From: Terfezia claveryi
Taxonomy: Eukaryota; Ascomycota; Pezizomycetes; Pezizales; Pezizaceae
DNA: 64,000 bases
Direction of reading: 5' to 3'
NCBI GenBank assembly: GCA_015179025.1
Contig: WHUX01000096.1
Coordinates: 124,001-188,000 of the forward strand
Shown: positions 30,640 through 42,237 of the stretch, piece after piece
Position numbering within the stretch: the first letter of the stretch is position 1
Layout: each line of letters opens with the position of its first letter
Program-made: the position numbers and the translations under genes
Notes under the pieces: generated by a model
What the model was told of the DNA's origin: nothing
The model's database searches: none
The model's input: the letters and a program-made list of their open reading frames with translations, nothing else

Positions 30640-30935
30640 TTCTTTTAAAAACGCATTACACATATGCGGTACGGTTTGGGGTGCCATGATCAGCCACTCG
30701 GAATCCCAAGATAGGGCAAGTTAATCAGGCGAAGCCTAAATGAAATACGAGGTCGGGATCTCCCTAGCTCGTTGGGGCCTCCCTTGCTGTCATTAACGGC
30801 TAGTCTGGTTGGCACATTAACGGCTTAGGCCAGCTGTGGGGCCTGACCAAAAGGAACTGGGACTAGAAACAATAAACGTCATTAAAACTCGTACTCATGA
30901 AAACCAATAAAGGGAACTCGTGAAAACAATAAAGT
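30640..30935 (-). repeat. LINE 3' UTR copy with 15-bp insertion
   Basis: The blocks TTAAAAACGCATTACACATA, GGTGCCATGATCAGCCAC, GGCAAGTTAATC and TTGCTGTCATTAACGG are in LINE 3' UTR order. Inside, ATTAACGGC is repeated on both sides of TAGTCTGGTTGGCAC (30801-30815). This looks like a 9-bp duplication around a 15-bp insert. Confidence 0.6.
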
Positions 30936-31238
30936 GAGGGAGTGGTGTAGCCAGCTCTTCTAGGGTCCCGATCCGTCCTTAACCAAGCCCCATTCACATC
31001 TCCCTACTCCGATATCCTCCTTACTTCTGACTCACTTCCAGTTGGCTTTAGAGAGAGACCTCCCTCCATTGCTACGCCCTTTGTGCGTTTGACTTGGCCG
31101 AGACTAGGAAATGACCGAGATCTTGCGGATATATGCCATCCGAACCGTATTTTGAACATGTCACCTATGCATGCTAACCAAAAATCCCAGCCCGATGACT
31201 TCATCACTGCTACACACACATTGGTATTGATTCTGATA

Positions 31239-31956
31239 CAGTCAAACCTTGCTGAACCGGACTGCATAAATTTCCAGGATCCCGTCCGGTTTGGACTAGC
31301 GTCCGGTATAGCAAAATATGACGGGCGGGGCACCTCATCACTCCGCAACACGAGCAGATCAAAAGAAAGAAGCATATTTATTATATTGGAAGGTACAGAC
31401 ATAATTCTATGATTAATAAGTAAGGTCTGTAACGTTCTGACATTATTGGACTCAGCAACGGATGAGCTGCAGGATCATGTATCATCAGTGGTTGATCAGG
31501 GTGTGGATAAAGCTACTGTACATATACAAATATGTGGTTGGAATTTGATGAAGACCTTGTAGTCCACAATAAGGACCCTGTAGTTGTTTCGCTCTCAGTC
31601 ATTATTGAGGAAAATCTTCAGAAGCTCACTTCACCGCCATACTGATTTATCTTCTACCGATACTGCTACAGCAGCTCTATCCGATCCACCTACTTGCTAA
31701 GTAGTTATCAGCAGAAGCATCATCACTTAAGGACTTCTGGGTTCCAACTTCCTCTTCCTCAATTACCCCGTCCGGTTCTGCTAATTAATTTTCTATGTAT
31801 ATATTTTTTTATTCTCGAGATTCCTCGTCCGGTCCGGTTTACTATTTGTCCGGTATAGCCAATAGAATTTTGCACTGTTGTTCGAAAATCGCCAAAGCCC
31901 GTCCGTAATAGCAAGTTTTCCGGTTAAAGGCGTTCCGGTTTAGCAAGGTTTGACTG
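31239..31956. mobile_element. 718-bp pogo/Tigger-type non-autonomous element
   Basis: The ends read CAGTCAAACCTTGCTGAACC and the complement of GGTTTAGCAAGGTTTGACTG, and are flanked by TA at 31237-31238 and 31957-31958. Subterminal CCGGTWTAGC motifs recur several times on both sides, typical of pogo/Tigger ends. No transposase domain is recognisable in the AT-rich interior. Confidence 0.75.
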
Positions 31957-31958
31957 TA

Positions 31959-33600
31959 GACGCAACTAGAATTCGCACTTTAGGGCGGTTGCACGCACTT
32001 TGGTTCTTATACAGAGTGATCCCTATCTTGGTCACTCAACTCATTGGCTCTCCTATAGATTCTAGAGGGAGTACGTTTCTAAATTTAATATTATAAATCT
32101 CAATTGATTTGTGGCATAGTTTTGAAGTCTTTGTGGGAATCAGGCTCTTCGTTTATGCTTATATACATTTTTTTTTTTTTGAAGTCTTTACGTCCATGAA
32201 GCCTAATGCTTAGATACATACTTCAAAGTTTAGCTATGGCTTTTACAAGGACCAAAAATTAGAGAAAATGTCTTAGGAATTTATTTTAAATAATGAAGAC
32301 CACGGTGACTTGCCAAGTCAAGATCCTAAAAGTGTGAGCGGCCAATGTAGATACCTGGGGAGACAACTACCACACTATCCAGCTCCCCAATCATACCACT
32401 TGGATATATCGTACACCAACAACGAACCTCCACGACTAATCGAACACAGAGAAAATTGACATGCCAGGCAAGGGAAGTAAATCACTACCTGGTACAAGTC
32501 ACCGGGCACCCTCAACCACCATTAGAGAGGCTTTGGTATCCTGTAAGAATGACTGTTACTGCAGCAACCACCACACACTAATGCAATTGCTGGGTTCATG
32601 TTTAAGACGAGCAGGGGTAAAAAGATGTCAATATCTTTAATAACAAATCTCTTGATAAGGTTAGATTGTTCACTTGGCATTAAAAATTCCCCTACTCGGG
32701 TAGCAAAATCAATGTTTGTCAAAAAAAGCGATATCCTATCATACTACCACAAAATGTCACAACAATCCCCCCCTCCAGAACAGCCTGTCCAACCTGCTAT
32801 AGATGCAAAGACCAAACGCATACACTATACTTCAGACTTGTGGTGCATCGCCATCATCATCATCCTCATCATCATCATTATCATCGGAGATATCTGCCAC
32901 AAGGGTACTGGTATACTGAGCTATCAGAACTACACCCCACATGACCATGGTATCCGTAGTTTGGTTGGTGGTATCCGCCATATCTGCGATGTTGCATGTA
33001 TATTTGTTGCACGTTGATGATTACTAAGGGAGATAGCAACAAGAGATATCCATGGAATTTCAAAACCTCTTTTTTTGCACTTGGGTGCTTACCGGGTAGG
33101 GTCAAAGTGTTGCGACATGGGTTGAGAGGTGTCATTCTTACAGGGGACAAAACCTCTCTATTTCCTGAAAGCGACGCAAGCATGGCCAACCACCACAGCC
33201 ACAGTAAGGGATACCACTGAACCCCACATCCAAGTAACTTGGAGCGGTTTATGGTCTCTAAAGAACACACTGATAGAGCAGGGCCACAACACCGATCATG
33301 GGACTTCCATATCGCTAGAATTCTTGCTGTAATAGAGCAGACTCTCAAAATTGGTCTCAATGGAGTTCGTCCAGAAATCCAAGAGGGTTCAGCGAGACAT
33401 CAGACGGAGCATTTGATTCCAAAAAGTTCGTCTGTATTCACCCCGGAGGGTGGTCGTGGGCTAGGAGGTTTACCGTTGGCCCGGCGTTGGGGGAAAGTCG
33501 CTGCTGATCTTGTCACTTTAGTTAGTTCAGGGCCACTCTGAAGGTGTAGTCTGGTTATAATTGAATTCAGCGACTGTAATTAGCCAATAGGCATTGCCAT
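31959..33600. other. Unassigned region with weak open frames
   Basis: A start-like MPGKGSKSLPGTSHRAPS at 32461 and frames at 32598-33017 (plus) and 32881-33360 (minus) occur, but none has a domain, a coherent splice structure or a paralogue here. A (ATC)n-like stretch at 32848-32884 creates an artificial poly-Ile run. Confidence 0.35.
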
Positions 33601-33619
33601 TCTATCATATGATTGCATA

Positions 33620-34120
33620 CTCTGTTACAGGTAAACCTGGAACCTCGACATACTGAAATCCCGGCTGTACGGAAGGGATTTGTCAGACCATTCTTACACG
33701 CAGTTAAAGTGCCCTGGCTACAGTGAAACTAGGTGCGCTGATGTAACTACAAAATAAAAAAATAAGAAAGTGACGGGGCAGAGTGTGGTTGCAGCCAAAA
33801 TAATATACGAAGGAAGTCGACTTCAATAGTACCAATTGTGGACATAGTACATTGCCATTCCTTGGCGGTGTGGCAAGAGCTTGCAGGATTCCTCCAATGT
33901 CATCTCTCCAGGCCGCTGGCTGACATGCCGACATTTTTCTGCCTAAATCGGCGGTGAGGAGGCATGTTGCAATATTATGGAGCTGAAGTAGAAAGAACAC
34001 AAATTGAGTACATCCTATCTTTTTTATTCCACACTTCTCGCTGTACCCCTTCGCAGGCACCTAACATCTTGATATAGCGAAACCGGCTATAATGAAGGAA
34101 AGGGGTCGGAATCTTGGCTG
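33620..34120. repeat. Degenerate pogo-like terminal motifs
   Basis: ACCTCGACATACTGAAATCC (33642) and CACCTAACATCTTGATATAG then CGAAACCGGC (34059-34090) are variants of one motif in the same orientation, with GGCTACAGTGAAAC (33715) between. Iterated motifs of this type occur near pogo/Tigger ends. No transposase remains. Confidence 0.35.
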
Positions 34121-34499
34121 TATCTCGCTGGATGCAATATTTTGCTATCGTTTTTTACAGAGGGTATAAACGATCTTTACCAAGTAGTTACTGTACCAAA
34201 AAGGAAGATGTTATCGCACGAGCAGCGCTGTCGCATTCCTATGTCATTGTGGATACTTTAATGTTAGTCGGCAACTCCTATTTATTTCCGTATACACAAG
34301 ACAACTTTATTTTAGTGGCGTCGTGTGCACATAGTACGCATTGTGCAGAATACCACTACAGCAACGCGACTAAATCTCGTCACATACAGGGATCGTGCAT
34401 TATGAACAGGGATCTGGAGATATATAGAATATATCGCTATATAGATAATAGACTATTGTTTTGTTTACTACTAGCAGCAATAACAAATGTCTTAAAATA

Positions 34500-35110
34500 G
34501 TAAATTGCATTATTTTAATATTAAAAATTTGTTTATTTACTATGTACTGCTATTACAATTAGATATATATATACTAAGATTTATAATATTAATATCTTAA
34601 TTCTTTTTATTTAAATAGTTATAAATACTTAAAACAGTATTTGTAAGCCTTAGTAGGGAAAAACCTCACCTAACTATATAGTTAGTATAGTGAAAGAAAC
34701 AAGTGATTATAAATATTAATATATAAGTTGAAAACTGAAATGAAAAATATAAATATATATTTTTTGCATTATGAGGGGCTACTTTACTAGAAAGAAAGAA
34801 ACATGGAATACAGTACCTAATTTAGCTTTTTTACCTAACCCATTAAGCCCTATAGAAGGCTCAAAGAATTATATAGCTAATACTAATGGCATAAGGTAAT
34901 TATCTAAATTACTACTGTAGTAGGAGCTATATGCCCCAAATAGTAGAATTCTTTTTATGTGATCTTTATAAAACATATTAAATAATCAAGAAAAACTAGA
35001 GAAACTATAAATATTAATATAATAACTAAATAATACTTTATTCTCTTTAGTAATTCTTTTAGATAATTTAGGCTTATTAGGATTACAATATCCTCTTTTA
35101 GCATCTTTCT
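34500..35110. other. Extremely AT-rich block
   Basis: About 600 bp is composed almost only of A and T with stops in all frames. A fragment near 34830-34890 (LPNPLSPIEGSKNYIA on the plus strand) faintly resembles the end of a Tc1/mariner-like core (SPDLNPIE). It is probably a hypermutated repeat relic. Confidence 0.4.
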
Positions 35111-35116
35111 TACTTT

Positions 35117-35645
35117 TGTAACGATGACTCTAGGGACAAGGTGACTAAGAGGTATACCAGGATAAGGGCAGGGCTAGGGTAAGATATATATAGGAATACT
35201 ACATGTGTGACTAAGGGAAGGCTGGGACGGAGGGCAAGGGCAAGAGGTAAAAGAGACAGAGGGCAAGGGGCATGAGACACGTAGAGGCAGTTGCCGCGTG
35301 TATCGAAGGGAGGCAGCTGTGCTGCAGAGCTGTTTATGAGACAAGAGGGTGCACAAGAGAGGTGCACAAGTGCTGGGAGAGGCAAAGTCCTATATTGGAT
35401 ATACAAGACGTTGGATGGGGATCCAACGATAGTACAAGGGACAGGCTCTATATATATATAACTCGGTCAGGGCAATAGGGGAAATAAGCTTCCCAAGATC
35501 TCTATCTCGGAAGCCAAGCAAAGTAATGATAATAATAACCCATTACCTGTGATTGCAGGTGATGACAAAGACAACAATAGTAATAACCCATTACCTAAAT
35601 TACAGGTGATGGCGAGGACAATTGAGCATATGGTTGTGATACTAT
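35117..35645 (-). repeat. Candidate 3' LTR of Ty3/gypsy element 2
   Basis: On the minus strand it would start TATCACAACC, directly after the polypurine tract, and end CGTTACA at 35117. The first TG may have mutated to TA. There is no second LTR to compare, so the limits are tentative. Confidence 0.35.
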
Positions 35646-35845
35646 CCCCCCCTTTAGGCTGGAGCCCCAGCGACTAGGAGGCCTAAGTATGACAACCAAC
35701 AAAATCAATATAGAAAACAACAACAAGGGTAAAAACAACAATAAGGGTAAAAGCAAGAACCCCAACTCCAAACTACAACAAAGACATAGAGTCATAATAT
35801 TAGTCGACTGGGCGGGGCTTCCTCAGGTATCATTAGTGGAATAGA

Positions 35846-36093
35846 CATCAGCAAGAAAAAAGTGGCATCGGGATGCCAGGTAGTATCTCCAGGAGACAGG
35901 GTTGTCTCCTGTGTCTTTTGTGTCTTTTATGTCTCTTAGGTATCTCCTGAGTGTCTCCTATGTGTCTCCCAGTATCTCCCGGTGTCTCCTGGAAACACCG
36001 GAAGACTTTCTGCCAATCGGGGAGACACACCTTGTCTCCAGTGGCATTACTATCTCTAGAGACACTGGAGACAAACTATTTTTTTTCCTGATG
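35846..36093. mobile_element. CATCAG-ended MITE, complete 248-bp copy
   Basis: It begins CATCAGCAAGAAAAAAGTGG and ends TTTTTTTTCCTGATG. The inside is made of repeated GTCTCC/GGAGAC palindromes and TGTCTCC iterations. The first 190 bp recur at 63846-64000 and related ends lie at 39919 and 55963-56068. Confidence 0.65.
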
Positions 36094-36129
36094 GACTAAT
36101 GAAGTCCTATATATTCTCCAAGTCCTCTG

Positions 36130-38765
36130 TAGGTTGTCAGGTAGCCTCCTCGTCCACTAACCACTTGACCTTATATTGAACTCATCCATAGCATTTCCTT
36201 GAGTCCAGTACCTCCTCAACCTCCTACTCCTCTTCACTTGCAATCACCACTGGAGGAGGTGGGGGGTGCTTTTGCCAGGAAAGGGGATCGTCAGTGGCTG
36301 GCTCGATCTTCAGGACATGAATGACTGCATAGTGCTTGATATCCTTGGAAAACCTCAGCCGATAAGCATGAGTACCCACAACTGCTAACACCTTATAGGG
36401 GCCTAGGAACTTGTGATCAAACTTACGAGAGGGTCATTCTGTCTGGAAGTGTCAACTAGAGAGCCATACTTTGTCTCTTGGTTGGTATTTTAGGGCCAGT
36501 AACCTAGACCCATTAGCATATTCTACTTGCTTGACCTGAGCATAACCTAACTCAGTCTTCAAGGTAGAGTGAAGTTCAGAAATCTGCATGGCAAACTCCT
36601 TAGCTGGAGCATTCTCCCTGGCCTTGCGCAGAGGTACTAGGGAGTTCACAAACCAAGGGTGCCATCCATAATTGCTTAGGAATGGGGACGTCTTCAGGGT
36701 CTCAGAGAACTAATTGTTAGCAGAGAATTTGCAGGTGGCCAACAATGATACCCAGTTGTTCTGTTGATAGCTGATATAAGCTCTCAAGTATTGTTTTATG
36801 ATGGCGTTCATTCGTTCTGATTGGCCATCAGTTTAGGGGTGATACACCATGGACAGGTAGACTTTAATTGCCAGGAGCTCGCAGAATGATTTCCAGAAGT
36901 CCGACACGAACTGAGGGCATCGATCGGATACTATTGACTCACGAAGGCCATGATAACGGAATACATTATTTAAGTAAAGAGTAGCCAGCTCGGGGGTAGA
37001 GCAAGTGTCCCGATAGGGTACCACATGCCTCATTTGAGTTAGCCAGTCCACTACCATTAGGATAGCATTGAATTCCAAGTCCTCAGGTAGCCCAGTCATG
37101 AAATCCATAGTTAAGTACTACTAGGGCTTGTCTGGGATCTCCAGGGGCTTCAAAGTTCCATAGAGGGCATGGCGAGTAGGCTTCAATCTTTTACAGGTAT
37201 GGCAGTTCACATATACCTTTCCATGTATTTCCACTGATCAATTCAGGTGTATTACCTAGCTAGCAGCTCTAAGGTCTTAGCCACTTTAGGGTGGCCAGCG
37301 GCTAAAGTGTCATAGTATTCTCTAATCAAGCTGAGGCACAAGTCTCCTTCCAGTATATAGAGCCGGTTTAGGTGGTATAGGAAGCTGTCCTGAGTGGTGC
37401 ACTCGGCTAGGAAAATCTTGGTATGATGGCGTTGTCCAGATTCCACTCTAGCAACTATTTCCTTTACTAGGGGGTCCTCTGCATATGCCTGCTGTACCTG
37501 CCGAAGAAGGTCTGCCTCGAGGTCCAGTCCATCTTCCACATTGGCATTGGCATCAGCAAGGGTATTGGCTGCGAGGTTGAGATTTTCAGGTTTCAGTACC
37601 ACCTGATTCTGGTACTTCAGCCTTTTATCCCCTCTTTTAGAGAGATCTCCTGATCTCCTGGTTAGTGCATCTGGCTTACCCCCAGCCTTTTCTGGCCAGT
37701 ATCTGATCTTGAAGTTAAACTGGGACAGGAATTCTGACTATCTAGCCTGCCGACAATTCAACAACTTAGTGGTTATGAAGTATTCCAAGTTTTTTTGGTT
37801 GGAAAGGACCTTGATAACCCCCTTTACTAATTCCAGATAGGGCCTCTATTCCTTAAATGCTCATACAATAGCTATTAATTCCTTATCATAGATCTCGTAA
37901 TTGCACTCTGTCGGGGACTGTTTCTTTGAGAAATAGGCTACTGGGTGAAGGATCCTATTGTCATTGTTCTGAGACAGAATTCCTACAGAAATATAGTCGG
38001 AGGCATCAGTTTCAACAATGCATATTCGATCAGGGTCGAAGTGGCCTAGGATCGGAGCTAAACAGAGGGCCTTCTTGAGGCTCTCAAAGGCCAGCTAAGC
38101 TGCCAGATTCTATTGGAAGGCCTTTTTCATCATCAGGGGTAAGCCAGCTTCTGTCTTTGTTCTCATCAAGGCCATCAATGGTGCCATGATCCTTGAATAG
38201 CCCAATATGAAGTGGTAGTAAAAGTTAGCAAATCCCAAAAAAGCCTATACATCCTTGAGGTTGGCTGGAGTCTCCCACTCTTGGATTGCTGCAACTTTAG
38301 CAGGGTCCATCCTGATACCCTCAGTAGTGATAATCAGCCTAAGATACTTGACCTCCTATACATGAAACTTGCACTTTTCTGGCTTCAGGTATAGCCTAGC
38401 TCGTTCTAGCTTCTCTAGCACTTATCGGACATAGATCTTGTGTTCCACTAGGTTATCTGAATATATGAGAATATCATCTAGGTAGGCGGTGCAGAACACA
38501 TCTAAGAAATCTCGTAGAGTGTTGTTAATAAAGTGCTGGAAAGAGACCGGGGCATTGGTTAAGCTAAAGGGCATGACGTTGTACTTAAAGTGGCCGTAAC
38601 ATGTCCGAAAGGCAGTTTTCCACTCCTCGCCCTTAGTGATCCGTACTAGGTTGTAAGCTCTTCTCAGATCCAATTTGGTGAACTATTTCGCCTTAAATAG
38701 CCTAGCTAACGTCTTCTGGATCTAGGGCAAAGGGTATCTGTTTTTGACCATTTGTAATATGTAGG
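36130..38765 (-). pseudogene. Ty3/gypsy pol pseudogene (RT-RNase H-integrase-chromodomain)
   Basis: From right to left it contains RT ([36 protein letters not shown] at 38673-38422), RNase H ([27 protein letters not shown]), integrase zinc region (37602-37252), integrase core (MDFMTGLP, IVSDRCPQFVSDFW at 37108-36833), a C-terminal GPYKV-type SH3-like domain (36420-36330), and a chromodomain (VEEVLDSRKCYG, VQYKVKWLVDEEA near 36230-36150). Many stops are TAG or TGA where the family has Trp or Arg, so they are G-to-A or C-to-T changes. It is inactive. Confidence 0.85.
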
Positions 38766-40149
38766 TAGGAGGACTGGAGAATCAGATAAGATAAGATAAG
38801 GATCTTATCTAATCAGATAATCTCAGGCTAGTAATGTATACTATAAAGTAGATTACTAATAGTATATTGTTTATTCTCACTATTAAAGTTATTACCAGTA
38901 GCATAAGATTACTGTAATAGGTAAAGTAGTATAGGAGTGCTAAAGGCACTTAGAAGATTAACCAGTGGAACTTCTATATTGATTGTACTCTAACTATGTT
39001 CTGAGTTCTAACTATATGTCTAACTGAAGGAAATTCAGGGGACTATATGTATTTCCAATGGGGCAGTGCTGGGGCAGTGTTGAGGCAGTGCACCATCATC
39101 TGACCCTTATATGATTTGAAATCTACATCATAGAAACTTCTAGATAGTACTTCCTAATACTATCTAGTACAAAATAGGTTAAGTCTTAACTTTGACTTAT
39201 ACATGTGAAAGCATGTGATAGCATGTGAAAGCATGTGATAACATGTGAAAGCATATGATAACATGTAAAATATTAGCAAGGCAGACAGCACATAGAATAT
39301 TGTGTGTTTTGAGATACTTGCTTAGTAAGAAAATATATAAGAAATACATTTGTGAGGGAGAGGGTTAGTTATAAGGTATGAGTAAGCCACTTCCTTACAT
39401 GTCTCCCTATTTAGATAAAAACTCCATCTTAGGAAATAAACATGGTATGGGTTATGTATATTAGTAGTTAACATTCAACCCATAATACCTATTGTTTCTA
39501 TCTATATAGGTACTACTGCCTTCTGCTCCTGTATCATACTTGATATTATTATACCCCTCTTTGAAATCTCTGTCAACAAGTTTTTCCTTAAAGAAGTGTT
39601 AAAATATCAATTGGGCTATATCTATCTCTGTCCCTTTGCCTTTATCAATCTTGACTGCATTAAGTAAGACAGGGGGAGCAAGGACTTTCTTACTTTTATT
39701 ATTAATCATTTTCAAAGTCTCTTTCCTTGTCTTATTTTTTCCAAGCTTTTTCTCACTAACCTTCCTCTTTTTGTAAGTTGCCTGCTTACTACTATTCAAC
39801 TAGAATTCCTTTTTCAATGACTCATCAACACCATCAGCATATACCTACTCACTATACTTATGAGGCCATCCCTTCCATTTCACCTTATACTACAACTTCC
39901 CTATTCCAGGTTATGACCCATCAGCAAAAAAAAATCTGCGTCAGGATGCGCCCTTCCTTCATGCACGTCAGGCGCTTCATGTCGCTAGCACTGCTTCAGG
40001 TGCTTCCTATCTCATTCCTGTCCGTTTCTTACTTCGCACTACCAATGTACGTCCATAAATTCCGACGTATTGCATTCTTATTTCTACTATTCATAAACAC
40101 TTATAAACACTAAAAATAAAAAACTATACAAGATACAAAAAAAAAAAAA
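38766..40149. other. Low-complexity intergenic DNA
   Basis: The stretch holds a GATAAGATAAGATAAGG/CTTATC palindrome (38791-38812), the 10-bp tandem repeats listed below, and a CATCAGCAAAAAAAAATCTG MITE terminus at 39919. No gene is supported; Lys-rich and aromatic short frames here follow base composition. Confidence 0.5.
39201..39270. repeat. 10-bp tandem repeat (RCATGTGAAA / GCATGTGATA)
   Basis: Seven 10-bp units alternate between two variants, forming a 20-bp higher-order repeat. Confidence 0.8.
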
Positions 40150-40330
40150 ACTTCCCAAATCAGCCCTCTCCCGTCCCACTACATATCCCAATAACATATA
40201 CCAATAACTCTCCCCCCACTAAGCCCTCCCCCCGTCCTACCATACATTCCAATAACCCTCCACCCATCCCACCATATATCCCAATAACACTCCCCCTCTC
40301 AGTCCCAATTACCCCCCCGCCCGACGCTGT
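40150..40330. repeat. C-rich degenerate tandem repeats
   Basis: Units of roughly 45-55 bp, each with CCCGTCCYACYAYAYATYCC and AATAAC, recur three to four times just downstream of the unknown gene on the minus strand. Confidence 0.55.
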
Positions 40331-40343
40331 GTATCCCCTTTCT

Positions 40344-41757
40344 TCATGCCTCCATTTGTGGTAGTCCTAAGGCGGCATATGTTACACCCCCATTTATTTC
40401 TGCCTTCACATGCCTCACGGCTCTCCTCACCAGTTGTCTATTTGTGAGTCCTCCGCCAGCCTCCGTATTGGCTGCGGCTCTTGCCGCCAAGTCCGTAACA
40501 TAGTCCGCGACCACCGCTCTGAACTGAACTACCTGCTTGCCAGTTAGTTTGTCCCCTTCCCCGTAGCAGAGTACCCTTAGCCCTCCCCCGGCATCACTCT
40601 CATGGATTGCATCATGAAATGCGGCTTTATGCTTCGCCTCTAGATCGGCTAGCACCCGCTGTTGTCGGCATATCCGACACCGACAATCCTCCAAACTTTC
40701 CTCAAATTTATGGTCCCTTCATGGAACCCCCCTCCTACCCCCTGTTCTCCTTGTGACCTCTTCTTCCGAGTCCTCTATCTCGTCCATATAATACTCTGGC
40801 CCATCAAATCGGCCCAGATTGAAGTAGTACGTGCTTGCATTGCACACAGCAGGAGGGGGACTATTAGCTCTCACTGCTGGGTCCCTATGCAACACAATCA
40901 ATAACTTGATTGGTTGTGTTTCAATTAAACGCAAAAATGCATCTAACTCATCATCGGATCGGATGTGCGTGGTCTGGGGTGGGATCATAAGAGGGTCACC
41001 TGCGGCAGGGTCAAGGTCCTCCAATAAGCCTATTATTTCTCTCACCTTCCGTCCATCTGGAAGCTGAGAAGAAACCTTTACGTGGAGTGCATTTAATGAC
41101 GCTTTATATAGAACCCCCAACTTTTTGACACCTGTTGCATTCCAATTCCAAACCCGAGGCTGTGGATGGTGTACCGCATCCTCTGGATCCAGGATGTAAA
41201 TGACAATTGGGTGTCTATCCTCAAACCTGCCCCTCTTGCTGGGAGCCCTCTCTTCTGCGTCGGCTCCTTCTTATCTTCAACCTGCCCTGCCCCTGCCGCG
41301 AGCTCTTCTCGAGCTGCTGCCCTCTTTCGTTTCCCACGGGATTCCCGTACCTTTTTAAAACAATCGAGCATAAGCTCGTTCAATGCCTTGTAGGTAGGTT
41401 TCGTATCATCCGTCTGTGGATCCCGGCGGATTACAGCAGCTCCTGATGCAGGGAAATCATCTAGGCGACGCATTCCATTTGGAATGCAGCGTAGTCATTT
41501 CCCCCATCCTTTTTCCACTGCCAGCCTTTTGCCCTGATCTGGACCTCCACTTCATTTCGCCAACTAGTATATCTTGATGAATTTTTCCTCCTCCCCCCAC
41601 TTACGATCGTGTGGGGCCAGCCCAATAGATCAATCGAGTTGTTAATTGCATTTGCAGTGGTAGGCATCGGATTGGTGGTTGAATGCATCGGTAGGATGCT
41701 TGATTCGGTAATGAAAAGCACTATTGATAGTAGAGAGATGTTAAGGATGTATGTCAA
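40344..41757 (-). pseudogene. Unknown protein gene, three frames plus an in-frame stop
   Basis: Coding composition is strong and successive. Frame 1 (41757-41461) has TSWRNEVEVQIRAKGWQWKK. Frame 2 (41500-41290) has MRRLDDFPASGAAVIRRDP then KALNELMLDCFKKVRES. Frame 3 (41290-40344) has DRHPIVIYILDPEDAVHHPQ, GVLYKASLNALHVKVSSQLP, EIIGLLEDLDPAAGD and, past a TGA at 40719-40721, EDCRCRICRQQRVLADLEAK. The TGA lies where CGA would give continuity. I do not recognise a family. Either two small introns or two indels explain the frame changes. It lies just upstream of the KDZ transposase and may be host or element cargo. Confidence 0.5.
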
Positions 41758-41800
41758 TCATCGAAGGGATGTTGTCGGTATTTATACTTACCAGAAGTGA

Positions 41801-42237
41801 GATCTCCCATGGCCCTGTTTGACCTTCTAGATATCCCCGTGCTTCCTATGTCTAGAATCCGACCAAACAGATTTAGTTTTGACATTCTATGGCCCAATTC
41901 TACAGGCTAGTATAGTGTCCACTACCTTCGATCCATATCCCTGTTAAGAGGGGGTTGTGCCAACCAGACTAGATCTATATATTTCGCCAAGATTCCAAAA
42001 TAGGCAATATCGAGAACTATCTAGGCTTCTCCATTCACTCTATTCAGCACACAGCGATAATGGATACTTGTAACACGTCCATTTTGCAAGTATCTTGAAT
42101 CCGACGAAAAAAACCATCTGTCTCCATAATCCATGGCCAGGTTTATATACAATTGCGCTGTCATTTGTCTTACATAAAAAAAATATACATATATTGGTGT
42201 CTCAATTTAGCTTAGTTGACCAACACTTGTTATTGTA
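41801..42237. other. Intergenic next to the KDZ gene
   Basis: No gene is recognised. A GTGCCAACCAGACTA motif is at 41957-41971. Confidence 0.4.

Larger units (their letters stand above)
35117..38765 (-). mobile_element. Truncated chromovirus-type Ty3/gypsy retrotransposon (element 2)
   Basis: Minus-strand pol (38765-36130) is followed by an A/G-rich polypurine tract (complement of TATCCCCCCCTTTA, 35645-35657) and a candidate 3' LTR at 35117-35645. Gag, protease and the 5' LTR are missing: homology ends near 38765. A 248-bp MITE (35846-36093) sits between integrase and the polypurine tract. Confidence 0.7.

Noticed and set aside
16771..30935. Dispersed poly(A)-ended repeats as an independent SINE family
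   Set aside because: The copy at 26279-27050 shows the same sequence directly downstream of a LINE ORF2 C-terminus, so they are 5'-truncated LINE 3' UTRs.
31004..31402. 132-codon minus-strand frame
   Set aside because: It runs across the terminus and TA site of the 718-bp pogo-type element and has no recognisable domain.
32598..33360. Overlapping plus and minus open frames of 139 and 159 codons
   Set aside because: They are mutually antisense, one contains a poly-Ile run from an ATC microsatellite, and neither shows domain or splice coherence.
39201..39270. CRISPR-like array
   Set aside because: It consists of contiguous 10-bp tandem units with no unique spacers, in a eukaryotic context. 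No CRISPR array is present anywhere in the window.
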